The translations under genes were made by a program, and so were the position numbers. A DNA stretch of 64,000 nucleotides, taken from positions 1 through 64,000 of the forward strand of contig JABAQQ010000023.1 in the NCBI GenBank assembly GCA_019187225.1, given 5' to 3'. The notes under the pieces are model-generated. The model was not told where the DNA came from. It saw only the letters and a program-made list of their open reading frames with translations, and ran no database searches. Of this stretch, positions 17,743 through 26,393 are shown piece after piece. Positions within the stretch are counted from its first letter, which is position 1; each line of letters begins with the position of its first letter. This DNA is from Saprospiraceae bacterium (GTDB lineage Bacteria > Bacteroidota > Bacteroidia > Chitinophagales > Saprospiraceae).

Positions 17743-18693
17743 ATGAAATGCTATGTTTCCGTCATCGTTTGTGTCTACAACGAGGAAAAAAATATCGCTC
17801 CCTTGGTCGGTCAGATTGAAAATGCTTTGTCCGCGCTGGACTACGAAATAGTGTACGTAGACGACGGTTCGCGCGACGGCACCTTGTCTGAACTGAAAAA
17901 GATCCGCAACCCACGACTGCGCATCGTCGAATTCCGCCGCAATTACGGTCAAAGTGCCGCCCTTGCCGCCGGCATCGAATACGCCGAAGGCGAATGGCTG
18001 GTCACGATGGACGGCGACCTGCAGAACGACCCCGCCGACATCCCGGCCATGCTGGAAAAAGCCGAACGCGAACGTCTCGACCTGCTCGCAGGTATCCGCC
18101 AGAAACGACAGGATGGCATGTTGCTCCGCAAGGTGCCCAGCCGCATCGCCAACTGGTTGATCCGACGCGCTTCGGGCGTTTATCTCCACGATTATGGCTG
18201 CACTTTAAAAGTTTTCAGGGCCGACCTTGCAAAAAGCCTCGGTATTTACGGCGAACTCCACCGTTTCATTCCGGTACTCGCCGACCTGGAGGGCGCGCGT
18301 ATGGATGAAATGCCTGTGCGCCACCACTCCCGCCAGCACGGACAATCGAAATATGGCATCAACCGCACCATCCGGGTGCTGAGCGATCTGCAACTGATTT
18401 TGTTCCTGAAGCGTTTCCGCCACAAACCGATGCACCTGTTCGGCGGTTGGGGCGTGTTGTCACTGGGCATCGGTTCGCTGATTTTGTTCTGGCTGTTGGC
18501 CCAAAAAATCCTGGGACACGAGATCGGCGGACGACCGCTCCTCACGCTTGGTTTTATTCTTTTTATGGCCGGTCTTCAACTCATTGCACTGGGGATCCTC
18601 TCGGAAATGATGGTACGCACCTATTATGAGTCACAGGACAAAAAACCGTATAAGGTTCGGAAAGTACACGAACAGCGAACGGTCGCAGCATAA
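17743..18693 (+). CDS. GT2 polyprenyl-phosphate glycosyltransferase with C-terminal helices
   Basis: The start MKCYVSVIVCVYNEEKN gives 316 residues; an upstream TTG-initiated extension was rejected. The GT-A domain (1-225) shows the VYVDDGSRDGT nucleotide-sugar site and the metal-binding TMDGDLQNDP (DxD at 90-92). Two membrane helices lie near 235-260 and 265-295. This is the dolichyl-phosphate-mannose-synthase-like/ArnC/GtrB architecture, moving a sugar onto undecaprenyl phosphate at the cytoplasmic face. The next gene follows after 3 bp, so they are coupled. A lipid-linked sugar donor for the GT39 enzyme encoded downstream is a reasonable inference. Confidence 0.92.
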   Translation: MKCYVSVIVCVYNEEKNIAPLVGQIENALSALDYEIVYVDDGSRDGTLSELKKIRNPRLRIVEFRRNYGQSAALAAGIEYAEGEWLVTMDGDLQNDPADIPAMLEKAERERLDLLAGIRQKRQDGMLLRKVPSRIANWLIRRASGVYLHDYGCTLKVFRADLAKSLGIYGELHRFIPVLADLEGARMDEMPVRHHSRQHGQSKYGINRTIRVLSDLQLILFLKRFRHKPMHLFGGWGVLSLGIGSLILFWLLAQKILGHEIGGRPLLTLGFILFMAGLQLIALGILSEMMVRTYYESQDKKPYKVRKVHEQRTVAA

Positions 18694-18696
18694 GGG

Positions 18697-19554
18697 ATGA
18701 ACTGGAAAACTGCGCTCAAGATTGTCCTGTCCGTTGTCATCGTCTGGCTCGTGTTGCGCGGCATTGACGAGCGGCAATTGCTGGGCACACTCCGCCAGGC
18801 ACACCCCGGATGGTTGCTGTGGGCGACCATTTGGTTCATTCTCTCCAAGATCATCAGTGCCATCCGTTTCAATATGCTTTTGGGAACAGAACAAATTCAC
18901 CTCAGCAATGCGCAAAACCTCCGCCTCTATTGGCTCGGCATGTATTACAACCTGCTCTTGCCCGGTGGTATCAGCGGCGATGGCTACAAGATCAAACTGC
19001 TCATGGATGCATTCCAGGCGCCCTTCAAAAGGCTTTTTGCCGTCACGTTGCTGGACAGAGTGGGAGGAGCGCTGGCATTGGGGCAGCTCTGTCTGATCCT
19101 TGCGCCCGGTATACCGGTATTGCAGCCATTTTGGTGGGTCAGCGTAATGGGACTGGTTATTAGCATCCCGTTTTCGTTATGGGTGTACCTGAAATCGGGT
19201 GGGGCATTGCGCAGGGTCTGGGGAAAAACCTCCTTGCTTTCCATGGCGGTACAAACAGCACAACTGATCGCTACTTTCGGCATTGTGCTGTCCCTGGGAG
19301 AAAGTGAACAATGGCTGGAATACTCTGTCATATTCCTCCTCTCTTCGGTCGTGGCCATGTTGCCGCTGACCATCGGCGGAACCGGCGCACGTGAACTGAC
19401 CTTCCTGTGGGGAGCCGGATTTCTAAACATTAATACGGAAAAAGCAGTTGCGGTCGCCTTCCTGTTCTACCTGATCTCTACCGCAGTCTCCTTCGCAGGT
19501 ATTGTGTTCAGTTTTGATTCAAATGGAGGCTTGGTAAAAGTTGATAAGAGTTGA
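18697..19554 (+). CDS. Lysylphosphatidylglycerol synthase TM-region / flippase-like protein
   Basis: The 285-residue polytopic membrane protein has about seven to eight helices and the UPF0104/AglD2 family motifs LLLPGGISGDGYK, RVGGALALG and PLTIGGTGARELTFL. Family members include the membrane part of MprF and proteins suspected of flipping lipid-linked sugars. With the GT2 gene 3 bp upstream, a role in translocating the polyprenyl-phosphate sugar is plausible. The C-terminus (KVDKS) is encoded by a GTTGATAAG-type short repeat that also occurs after rnpB. Confidence 0.88.
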   Translation: MNWKTALKIVLSVVIVWLVLRGIDERQLLGTLRQAHPGWLLWATIWFILSKIISAIRFNMLLGTEQIHLSNAQNLRLYWLGMYYNLLLPGGISGDGYKIKLLMDAFQAPFKRLFAVTLLDRVGGALALGQLCLILAPGIPVLQPFWWVSVMGLVISIPFSLWVYLKSGGALRRVWGKTSLLSMAVQTAQLIATFGIVLSLGESEQWLEYSVIFLLSSVVAMLPLTIGGTGARELTFLWGAGFLNINTEKAVAVAFLFYLISTAVSFAGIVFSFDSNGGLVKVDKS

Positions 19555-19624
19555 TGACTGCATTTAACGCGCCTTATTTCACCCTCCTGTCAACATCGCT
19601 CAACCCTCCTCAACATCTTTCGGA

Positions 19625-20581
19625 ATGACCATTTTAGTCACCGGCGGAGCCGGATTCATAGGTTCCCATTTGTGCGAACATCTTTTGGCAAACGGCTTAC
19701 GGGTTATTTGTCTCGACAATTTCGACGATTTTTATGATCCGGCCATCAAGGAGCGGAATGTTGCGCCATTGCTGCAAAACAGCAATTACCTGCTGGTGCG
19801 GGGCGACATCCGCGATGCCAGCCTGGTACATCGTGTTTTTGAGCACAATTCGGTGGATTGTGTGATCCACCTGGCAGCCAAAGCGGGCGTCCGGCCGTCC
19901 ATACTTCAGCCGGCGCTGTATATGGATGTGAATGTAAACGGCACAGCTACCCTGCTCGAAGCTATGCGCCGGAGCGGCGTTAAGCGTTTCATATTCGGTT
20001 CATCCTCTTCGATTTATGGCAATCAGGAAAAACAGCCTTTTTCAGAAACCGACGATGTGAGTTGCCCGATCTCACCCTACGCCGCCTCGAAGCGGAGTGG
20101 GGAATTGCTTTCCTACACCTACCACCATCTCTATGGTATGGATGTAGCCTGCCTGCGCTTTTTTACCGTATATGGCCCGCGGCAAAGGCCGGACCTGGCT
20201 ATTCACAAATTTACTCAGCTCGCGCTCGCAGGTCAGCCTGTACCGCTTTACGGCGACGGCGGCACACGCCGCGATTATACGTTTGTTGCAGACATCGTAC
20301 AGGGCATCTTAAAATTGATGGACAATCCCAACTGGCATTATGAAATATTCAACCTCGGTTGCGGCAATCCAGTCACGCTCCTGGAAATGGTGCACGCCAT
20401 AGAGAATGCGCTCGATCAGCCATTGAAGATCAACTTTTTGGACAAACAGCCCGGCGATGTGGAACAAACGCATGCCGACATCCGGAAAGCCCGGGCGTAC
20501 TTCGGTTACGCTCCGGAAGTAGGTTTGCAGGATGGTGTCCGGCAATTCGTGGAGTGGTACGGGAAAGGGGATAAAGAGTAA
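19625..20581 (+). CDS. NAD-dependent nucleotide-sugar epimerase (extended SDR)
   Basis: The 318-residue extended short-chain dehydrogenase has the NAD site GGAGFIGSHL at the N-terminus, D33-type acidic residue in CLDNFDDFY, and the catalytic Ser (SSSSIYG) and YAASK motif. The substrate side GPRQRPDLAI resembles UDP-glucuronate 4-epimerase and GalE-like enzymes. It would produce an epimerised UDP-sugar for cell-surface glycans. It follows the GT2/flippase pair in the same direction with a 70-bp spacer containing short CTCAAC repeats. Which sugar is used cannot be decided. Confidence 0.92.
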   Translation: MTILVTGGAGFIGSHLCEHLLANGLRVICLDNFDDFYDPAIKERNVAPLLQNSNYLLVRGDIRDASLVHRVFEHNSVDCVIHLAAKAGVRPSILQPALYMDVNVNGTATLLEAMRRSGVKRFIFGSSSSIYGNQEKQPFSETDDVSCPISPYAASKRSGELLSYTYHHLYGMDVACLRFFTVYGPRQRPDLAIHKFTQLALAGQPVPLYGDGGTRRDYTFVADIVQGILKLMDNPNWHYEIFNLGCGNPVTLLEMVHAIENALDQPLKINFLDKQPGDVEQTHADIRKARAYFGYAPEVGLQDGVRQFVEWYGKGDKE

Positions 20582-20676
20582 TTGGGGCAATTGAAATAAT
20601 TTCAATTTGGGATACCGATTACCGGCAAAAAACAGTCCCTGATAATGCCCCCTAATAACCTTTAATAACCCCTGTT

Positions 20677-22272
20677 TCAATCCCGGACAAACAACAACAG
20701 AGTTCTCGATGTGTAATCGGTTCGCAATGTGTCCACACATTTTCCTTCAAAATCCGGGAATTGTTGCATGTTGACCAGGTAAAGCGCATTGGGTATGTCG
20801 TTCCGGTCGGTGCGTTCCACGATGTAGCCAAGCCTTTGTGTGGCATAGAACATACCCGGTTCACGGATTTCCGAATCCGCCCATACGAACCAACGGCGGT
20901 CGACATATTTATCGGCCATTCGGATGACATCACGGCGAGCAATGGATGTATCGTTTTCGTGATGGCGCGACGGTAGAATTATGAGATCGAAACCGATCCT
21001 GATGAGGAGCAGCCCGGCAATGAACCACCACAAAAACCGCTCTTTATCAATGAAATACATCGCAGCAATTGTTGCCAGTGCCAGTGTCAGCACAACTGAA
21101 ACAGGCCATATCCCGGACACAAAGTTCACTTGTGGAACAAAAGGCATGGCCATGGTCACGACCGGGCTGAGCGCCAGCAAGCTTCCGAGCATCCAGAAAA
21201 AGGCCTTGAAACGCCATGTTTGGGGTTCCCGGTTGAGTTGTAGTAAATACATCCCAACGACATTGAACAAAGGAATAAACATCAGCAGGTAACGCGGCAT
21301 CACCTGGGAGGAGGTCCAATACACCGGCAGATTGACAGCCAGCATCAGAAAATTAAAAAAAACAAATTCGTCCCTGCGGATATGCGACCAAAACCGCCGG
21401 TCGAACCAAAAAATCAGCAGCAGGGAATACGGTAAAAAGTGATAAACGGAGTCAAAAGGGAATTTGGCGATGTGATAAAATGTACTGGCAAAGGTATGCT
21501 GGACCACCGTGCGTTTTACCGATTCCTGCATCAGGTTGGGGATGAGCACATCCAACGGCCGGTATTGCGCATATATTCCAAGCCACAATCCCACCATGCC
21601 CGCTGCGAGTGCGATACCAGCAAAATGTTGCCGGGAAAAGAGGAGTTTCAGTTTCCCAAAATAATACAAACCCGCGAGCAGCGACAAACCCTGAAAGACG
21701 ACAGCCGGAAAAGCTTTAAGTAAAAATCCGACGGCCATCAGGAAATAAGAAGCGAGAAACAGCCGGAGCCATTGCTCCCGTTTGCCGAAATACCATATGC
21801 TCATGAAAAGCAGGTACATGACCCAAGTGAAGGTTGTGTCAATCAGCCCCAGCATGGAATCGTAGAAAAGGAAGCGTCCGCTCGTGACGGTCATCATGGC
21901 GGCGAGGAAAGCATATTCGGGTGTAAACCGTTGGCGTACAGTGCGGTACACTGTGTACCCGAATATACAAAGGAAAAAGACCGTAATGAGCCGGGAGGGC
22001 AACTCGTCGAATCCGCCCATCAATTTGGTGACGGCAAGGATCATCCAGTTGAACAGCGGCGGTTTGTTGATATAGGGTGCGCCGTTCATAGTGGTGGCAA
22101 TATAATTGCCCGATAAATCCATTTCCAGCGCCACCAATGCACGAATGGCTTCGTCGCCAATGAAAGCGCCCAGGTCAAGATGAATCAGGTGGGCCGGGAG
22201 GAACAGGATGAGGATGAAGTAGAGAAGATAACGGTCGGGCAGCGCACGAAGGCGGCTCAGGATTGTTTGCAT
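20677..22272 (-). CDS. ArnT-like glycosyltransferase family 39 membrane protein
   Basis: The 531-residue protein has about 11-12 hydrophobic helices. Conserved GT39/PMT features include the first periplasmic loop acidic motif (LGAFIGDEAIRALVALEM, near residue 35) and GAPYINKPPLFNWM near 63-76, characteristic of lipid-phosphate-sugar transferases such as ArnT. A C-terminal soluble region follows. It probably transfers a sugar from an undecaprenyl-phosphate donor to an envelope acceptor, fitting with the convergent GT2/flippase/epimerase genes. The acceptor is unknown. Confidence 0.9.
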   Translation of the reverse strand: MQTILSRLRALPDRYLLYFILILFLPAHLIHLDLGAFIGDEAIRALVALEMDLSGNYIATTMNGAPYINKPPLFNWMILAVTKLMGGFDELPSRLITVFFLCIFGYTVYRTVRQRFTPEYAFLAAMMTVTSGRFLFYDSMLGLIDTTFTWVMYLLFMSIWYFGKREQWLRLFLASYFLMAVGFLLKAFPAVVFQGLSLLAGLYYFGKLKLLFSRQHFAGIALAAGMVGLWLGIYAQYRPLDVLIPNLMQESVKRTVVQHTFASTFYHIAKFPFDSVYHFLPYSLLLIFWFDRRFWSHIRRDEFVFFNFLMLAVNLPVYWTSSQVMPRYLLMFIPLFNVVGMYLLQLNREPQTWRFKAFFWMLGSLLALSPVVTMAMPFVPQVNFVSGIWPVSVVLTLALATIAAMYFIDKERFLWWFIAGLLLIRIGFDLIILPSRHHENDTSIARRDVIRMADKYVDRRWFVWADSEIREPGMFYATQRLGYIVERTDRNDIPNALYLVNMQQFPDFEGKCVDTLRTDYTSRTLLLFVRD

Positions 22273-22603
22273 AGCGGGTGGGTAATTGTTCGCGCAAAAA
22301 TACGCAGTAAATCCAACCCCGCCGAACAGCCGTTAAATGTCATATTTTCTTAACAAATCTACATCACTTGCAAATAATTTTCAAAATGTGCATCCTGACC
22401 GGTGACTTTCCTGCGCATTGCCGTTTATAGTATCATACCGTCGGAAATGACTGTAACAAAAACCTTCCCAGACCGATTAACTGTTACGTCCCGACTCCGA
22501 AGCCTTAATCCCGCAAGTCCAACTCCCTGCAACCGATTTTTACCTCCCAATCCGATCATGCGAGGAGCCTTGTCACCCGACAGGGCTTTTTTCGTTTTTG
22601 CCC
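22273..22603. other. 331-bp intergenic region, no gene seen
   Basis: Apart from the promoter-like box just upstream of the GT39 gene, I find no credible coding frame, RNA gene or strong terminator in this stretch. Short GC hairpins around 22580-22600 (AGGGC/GCCCT) lie downstream of the lysozyme gene but have the T-run on the wrong strand. Confidence 0.5.
22295..22302 (-). promoter_or_regulatory. Putative -7 box for the GT39 gene
   Basis: TATTTTTG on the minus strand matches TAnnTTTG and ends 22 bp upstream of the start codon, implying a very short leader. Confidence 0.4.
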
Positions 22604-23431
22604 TCAGGGCAGACAAAGTTTGCGCAATGCTGCACTGTCGCCGTTGAACACATTGAAATCCACCCGTTCGTTGATGCCATTTACGTTGCCCCGGTCGCTG
22701 TGTTGCCAGAAATGCCATTTTTCATCACCGGGCATATCAAAATCCGTCACGTAATAGTGGGCGATCCAGAAGCGGTAACCCTTAAAATCTTCGTGACCGG
22801 CGAAATGGCGTTTGTAAAAATCCCTGTTCGTATACAGGATCGGCCGCACTTTGTAATGCTTTTCAAGCAGGTTCAAAAATTCTTTGGTGTATCTCTGAAT
22901 CTGGGCTTTGGTCATGCCGCGCGTTTCTTCCACATCCACCACAGGCGGCAAATCGCCCGAACGCAGGCGCACGGTTTTTACAAACTTGTTTGCCTGGTCT
23001 CTCGGACTGATATGAGGCAGGAAATAGTGGTATGCACCTCGAATGATCCCCGCCGATTGTGCATTCGCCCAGTTGTTCTCGAATTCCGGATCTTTCAGCC
23101 AACTGCCCTCGGTCGCCTTGATAAAGGCAAACATGATGCGTATATTCCCAACCTGCATTTTTTTCACCCGCTTCCAATCCACCCGTTGCTGGTAACGGCT
23201 CACATCAATGCCATGTACCTTGTAACCGTGCGGAATACGGATCCCGAAGTGTTTATATTCCTTGTAATGAAAGGGGTACTCGAGCAGCGACAACAACTCG
23301 TAGCGCAACCAGGGGCTGAAGATAAGGGCGACGGCTAAAGACAACAACAATACGATCCAGGCGCGCTTGTTTTGGCCCTTGCGTTCGGCATAACCGGGTG
23401 GAAAAATGAGGAATTTGTTGAGTCGGGACAT
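22604..23431 (-). CDS. Membrane-anchored GH25 lysozyme
   Basis: From MSRLNKF the protein has 275 residues, a single membrane anchor at about 24-40 and a GH25 (Cellosyl-type) barrel from residue 72. The family hallmarks are visible: HGIDVSRYQ with Asp76, FIKATEGS near 103-110, and the catalytic VVDVEET (Asp166, Glu168). It should cleave the beta-1,4 bond between MurNAc and GlcNAc. The start lies 4 bp from the stop of the PaaG-like gene, so the two are probably co-transcribed even though the functions look unrelated. Type II topology places the enzyme in the periplasm. Confidence 0.92.
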   Translation of the reverse strand: MSRLNKFLIFPPGYAERKGQNKRAWIVLLLSLAVALIFSPWLRYELLSLLEYPFHYKEYKHFGIRIPHGYKVHGIDVSRYQQRVDWKRVKKMQVGNIRIMFAFIKATEGSWLKDPEFENNWANAQSAGIIRGAYHYFLPHISPRDQANKFVKTVRLRSGDLPPVVDVEETRGMTKAQIQRYTKEFLNLLEKHYKVRPILYTNRDFYKRHFAGHEDFKGYRFWIAHYYVTDFDMPGDEKWHFWQHSDRGNVNGINERVDFNVFNGDSAALRKLCLP

Positions 23432-23435
23432 ATGT

Positions 23436-24212
23436 CTAACGCCCTTCAAAAACAGGTTTTCTTTTCTCCAAAAATGCTGTCACACCTTCCCGGTAATCTC
23501 GGGTGGCGCCGGCAGCGGTCTGCAGTGTGTCTTCGAGCGCAAGTTGGGTGGCAAAATCGTTGGAGAACGACCGGTTGAGCGCCTGTTTGGTGAAAGCCAG
23601 CCCTTTAGTAGGCATTTGAGCGAGTGTTTCAGCCAATTGCACGCTGTCGCCAATAAAAGTCTCGTCGGGAAAAGTTTTCCAGATCATACCCATCGCCGCG
23701 GCATCGGCAGCCGGAATTTTATCAGACAACATCATCAGCGCGGCAGCCCGTTGCATCCCCACCAGACGCGGCAACGTCCAGGTGCCGCCGGAATCAGGGA
23801 TCAGTCCTATTTTAGAAAATGCCTGCGTGAACGAAGCAGACACAGCCGCCACCGTAATATCGCAGGCAAGGGCGATATTGGCCCCCGCTCCGGCCGCCAC
23901 ACCGTTCACTGCCGCCACCACAGGTTTTTCCAGGCTCCTGATCTTCAGCACTATAGGATTGTAACCCGTAGAGATGATCTCCGTCAGCGACGGCCCGTTC
24001 GGATCTACCACTTCCTGCAGATCTTCACCTGCACAAAAGGCTTTACCAGAGCCTGTGATCAAAACGGCGCGAATTTCAGGGTCTCTTTCGCATAATGCCA
24101 AAGCCTCCAGTACCTCCTGCCGCATCGGTTGATGCATCGAATTGAAAACCTGCGGGCGATTGAAAGTGATGCGTGCGACGGCATTCTCAACGGAAAATTG
24201 AATGTGGATCAT
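23436..24212 (-). CDS. Enoyl-CoA hydratase/isomerase, PaaG-like
   Basis: The 258-residue crotonase-fold enzyme has the CoA oxyanion-hole segments FCAGEDLQE (about 60-68) and GVAAGAGANIALACD (about 104-118). The segment GLIPDSGGTWTLPRLVG is typical of PaaG, the 1,2-epoxyphenylacetyl-CoA isomerase. No other paa gene is in the window, so a general enoyl-CoA isomerase role is possible. It has its own promoter-like box, flanked by short AGGGTCA-type repeats. Confidence 0.9.
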   Translation of the reverse strand: MIHIQFSVENAVARITFNRPQVFNSMHQPMRQEVLEALALCERDPEIRAVLITGSGKAFCAGEDLQEVVDPNGPSLTEIISTGYNPIVLKIRSLEKPVVAAVNGVAAGAGANIALACDITVAAVSASFTQAFSKIGLIPDSGGTWTLPRLVGMQRAAALMMLSDKIPAADAAAMGMIWKTFPDETFIGDSVQLAETLAQMPTKGLAFTKQALNRSFSNDFATQLALEDTLQTAAGATRDYREGVTAFLEKRKPVFEGR

Positions 24213-24221
24213 AATTGTCTG

Positions 24222-24322
24222 TCATTGAGGGTCAATGAGGGCATTGGGGGGCATTAGGGTCATTTTCGGGCGGCAAAGATAGCGGCAAAACCCTGAAAAC
24301 CCTGACACCCTGAAATCATGTG
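24222..24322. repeat. Inverted pair of short-period repeats around a promoter
   Basis: Left tract: degenerate 9-10-bp units of CATTGAGGGT type (24228-24264). Right tract: ACCCTGAAA/ACCCTGAC units (24289-24331), roughly the reverse complement of the left. The promoter-like TATCTTTG box lies between them. Confidence 0.65.
24274..24281 (-). promoter_or_regulatory. Putative -7 box for the PaaG-like gene
   Basis: TATCTTTG on the minus strand matches TAnnTTTG; it lies 62 bp upstream of the start codon and between two inverted short-repeat tracts. Confidence 0.45.
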
Positions 24323-24332
24323 ACCCTGAATT

Positions 24333-25604
24333 CTAACCCAGCAACTTTTTAACGGCCATGACCAACTTGTCCAGTTCGTCCGTCGTGGTATATACATTCG
24401 GCGTCACACGCACGCCGTTGATCTTTTCCCATTCGATGGCCACGGTGTGGATTTTCCATTTGTTGTACAACTCGGTGGTAATTTCTATGGCTTTTTTCCC
24501 TTCAAAACCGAAATTACCAATGGCGCAACTCCATTCGGGTTTGGGGGAGGTAAAAAACCGGATACCCGGCAGGTCGCGCACCTGTTCCATCCAATAGTTT
24601 TTCAGAAAATGCAGGCGCTGTTGTTTGCGGGCGGAGCCAATAAAGTTATGCAGATCGAGCGAATAGCCGATCGCCATTTCAATCGGAAAGCTCCGCGTAC
24701 CCAGCGACTCGAATTTGCGGATGTTATCGCTCGCCGGTTCGTTGTGCGAAAGCAGGGGCCAAATTCCGGCAATTTTCTCTTTTTTCACCCACATCATACC
24801 GCTCCCGAACGGTCCGCAGAGAAACTTATGCAGACTGGTTCCCCAATAGTCGCATCCCAGATCGGGAATTTTATAATCCAATACGGCAAAAGAATGCGCC
24901 GCATCCACCAATACTTCGATGCCCCTCGAATGCGCGTGGTCGGCGATCCTCCGCACCGGGATGATCTGTCCGTTCCAGTTGATGATGTGCGTCAGGTGAA
25001 CGAGCCGCGTTTTCGCTGAAAATTTGGAAACATAAGCTTCCGTGAGGTAATCTTCATCTTCCGAAGGCAGTTCGGGATCCACCCAGATCAACTTGATGCC
25101 ATCGCGTTTTTCGCGTTGTTTCCAGGCGTTGATCATGTTTGGATAATCATATTTGGAGAGCACCACTTCGTCGCCGGCCTTCAGGTTCAAACCGAAAATA
25201 ATGGTATTGAGCGATTCCGTCGCGTTGCGGTTGATCGCGATCTCTTCGGAACTGACCCCTGCCAGGTCGGCCAGGTTGTAACGCAATGGCTCGCGGTCGT
25301 CTTCGAGGATGCGCCACATGTAAAACGAGGGCGCTTCGTTGCACATCCGGTTGTAGTAATCCAATGCGTCCATGGTGGCGCGGGGAGCCGGGCAAACCCC
25401 TCCGTTGTTCAGATTGATGATGTTCGGACTGGCGGCAAATGCCTGACGGACCTGACGCCAAAAATCATCGTCCGACTGCGGATTCGGGATTGCAGATCCC
25501 GGATTAGGGATGGGGAAAGCGGAAGCGAAATTCTGATGCAGGGCAATTCCGCCGAGCAAAGCGGCAGTTTGACGGATAAAACTGCGACGGTCTGATGCTT
25601 TCAT
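24333..25604 (-). CDS. Tat-exported class V aminotransferase (isopenicillin-N-epimerase-like)
   Basis: From MKASDRRSF the protein has 423 residues. The N-terminus carries a twin-arginine motif (DRRSFIRQ) and hydrophobic stretch, so export of the folded, PLP-loaded enzyme is likely. A short PIPNPGSAIPNPQS linker is encoded by a repeated ATTCGGGATT-type sequence. The fold-type I PLP core has VDAAH (Asp234, His237) and the Schiff-base lysine Lys260 in GTSLHKFLCGPFGSG. Relatives include cysteine-desulfurase-like and isopenicillin N epimerase-like enzymes. The actual substrate is unknown. A start four codons upstream is also possible. Confidence 0.88.
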   Translation of the reverse strand: MKASDRRSFIRQTAALLGGIALHQNFASAFPIPNPGSAIPNPQSDDDFWRQVRQAFAASPNIINLNNGGVCPAPRATMDALDYYNRMCNEAPSFYMWRILEDDREPLRYNLADLAGVSSEEIAINRNATESLNTIIFGLNLKAGDEVVLSKYDYPNMINAWKQREKRDGIKLIWVDPELPSEDEDYLTEAYVSKFSAKTRLVHLTHIINWNGQIIPVRRIADHAHSRGIEVLVDAAHSFAVLDYKIPDLGCDYWGTSLHKFLCGPFGSGMMWVKKEKIAGIWPLLSHNEPASDNIRKFESLGTRSFPIEMAIGYSLDLHNFIGSARKQQRLHFLKNYWMEQVRDLPGIRFFTSPKPEWSCAIGNFGFEGKKAIEITTELYNKWKIHTVAIEWEKINGVRVTPNVYTTTDELDKLVMAVKKLLG

Positions 25605-25669
25605 GTTGATTGTCAATTATTTAATTCTGATTGCTCACGCTGTGATCGAATGCCAAAGAACGTCATTTT

Positions 25670-25725
25670 TCAACAATCTTTATCCAACAATCTTTATTCG
25701 ACAATCCGGGATCAACAATCGCGGG
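25670..25725. repeat. CAACAATC short direct repeats
   Basis: Four copies of a CAACAATC / GACAATCC-type unit, spaced 9-15 bp apart, occupy the divergent spacer between the aminotransferase and the Lys-rich protein. Confidence 0.6.
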
Positions 25726-25781
25726 TGACTTTTACTCGTTACAGCGTTTAAAATCCGATTTTATCACCAAAACTTCTTTTC

Positions 25782-26207
25782 ATGAAAAAAACATTTGTCC
25801 TGACGTTTGTCTTCGCTCTGATCGCTATCGCGAAGTCGTGGTCACAAACTGAACCCGCCCCTACTACCAAACCCGTTCCCGTCCAGAAGGACAAAACGGA
25901 ACAAATAAAAAAGGCTGAAGACAAATCAGGCGGTGCTGCCTACAGCGGAAAAGGCAAAGGCGGCAACAAGGACATGGTAGAAAAAGAGAAAAGCAAAAAA
26001 GCGAAGAAAAAAGCGAAGAAGAACAAGTCCTACAGAAAAGGCCAGGCTCCTAAAAAAGAAAAGGACGCAGAAAATGTAAAAGACGGGGATAAACCCGAAC
26101 CTGCCAAGCCGGAAATCACGCCGATCCCGAAACCCAAAAAAGAAGAACCGGCTAAAAAACCCGCCGGCGTGACGCCGAAAGCGAAAGAAGGCACGAGCGG
26201 CAACTAA
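25782..26207 (+). CDS. Lysine-rich secreted low-complexity protein
   Basis: The 141-residue protein has a clear signal peptide (MKKTFVLTFVFALIAIA, cleavage after SWS). The mature chain is almost entirely Lys/Pro/Glu/Gly and carries no recognisable domain. A lysine/alanine block lies at about 65-85 and a Pro/Glu/Lys tail follows. The strongly basic charge suggests binding to acidic surface polymers, nucleic acid or peptidoglycan, but this is only inference. It is followed by a strong terminator. Its signal peptide closely resembles that of the next gene, suggesting the pair share an ancestor or export route. Confidence 0.7.
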   Translation: MKKTFVLTFVFALIAIAKSWSQTEPAPTTKPVPVQKDKTEQIKKAEDKSGGAAYSGKGKGGNKDMVEKEKSKKAKKKAKKNKSYRKGQAPKKEKDAENVKDGDKPEPAKPEITPIPKPKKEEPAKKPAGVTPKAKEGTSGN

Positions 26208-26244
26208 GAAGCAACACATCAACCGAGCATACCATGAGAACAAT

Positions 26245-26285
26245 ACCCCGCTCCCGATTCGTCGGGATGCGGGGTTTGTTTTTTA
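26245..26285 (+). terminator. Rho-independent terminator
   Basis: ACCCCGC and TCCCGA pair with TCGGGA and GCGGGGT around a TTCG tetraloop, followed by TTTGTTTTTT. It closes the Lys-rich protein gene. Confidence 0.88.
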
Positions 26286-26393
26286 TAGGGATATTGGAGG
26301 ATTAAGGTTTTGTTAAGATTGGTCAGCTGAGGTTCCTTTTTTCCGGGCGCCTGCACTAATGGAAAAATTCATGTTCATCAAAACATTTTTTCC

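Noticed and set aside
8118-23000. tRNA genes
   Set aside because: Isolated GGTTCGA-like strings occur within coding genes, but no cloverleaf with matching acceptor and anticodon arms was found.
23436-24212. A phenylacetate degradation operon
   Set aside because: The PaaG-like gene is the only candidate; no paaABC, paaF or paaJ homologue is nearby.
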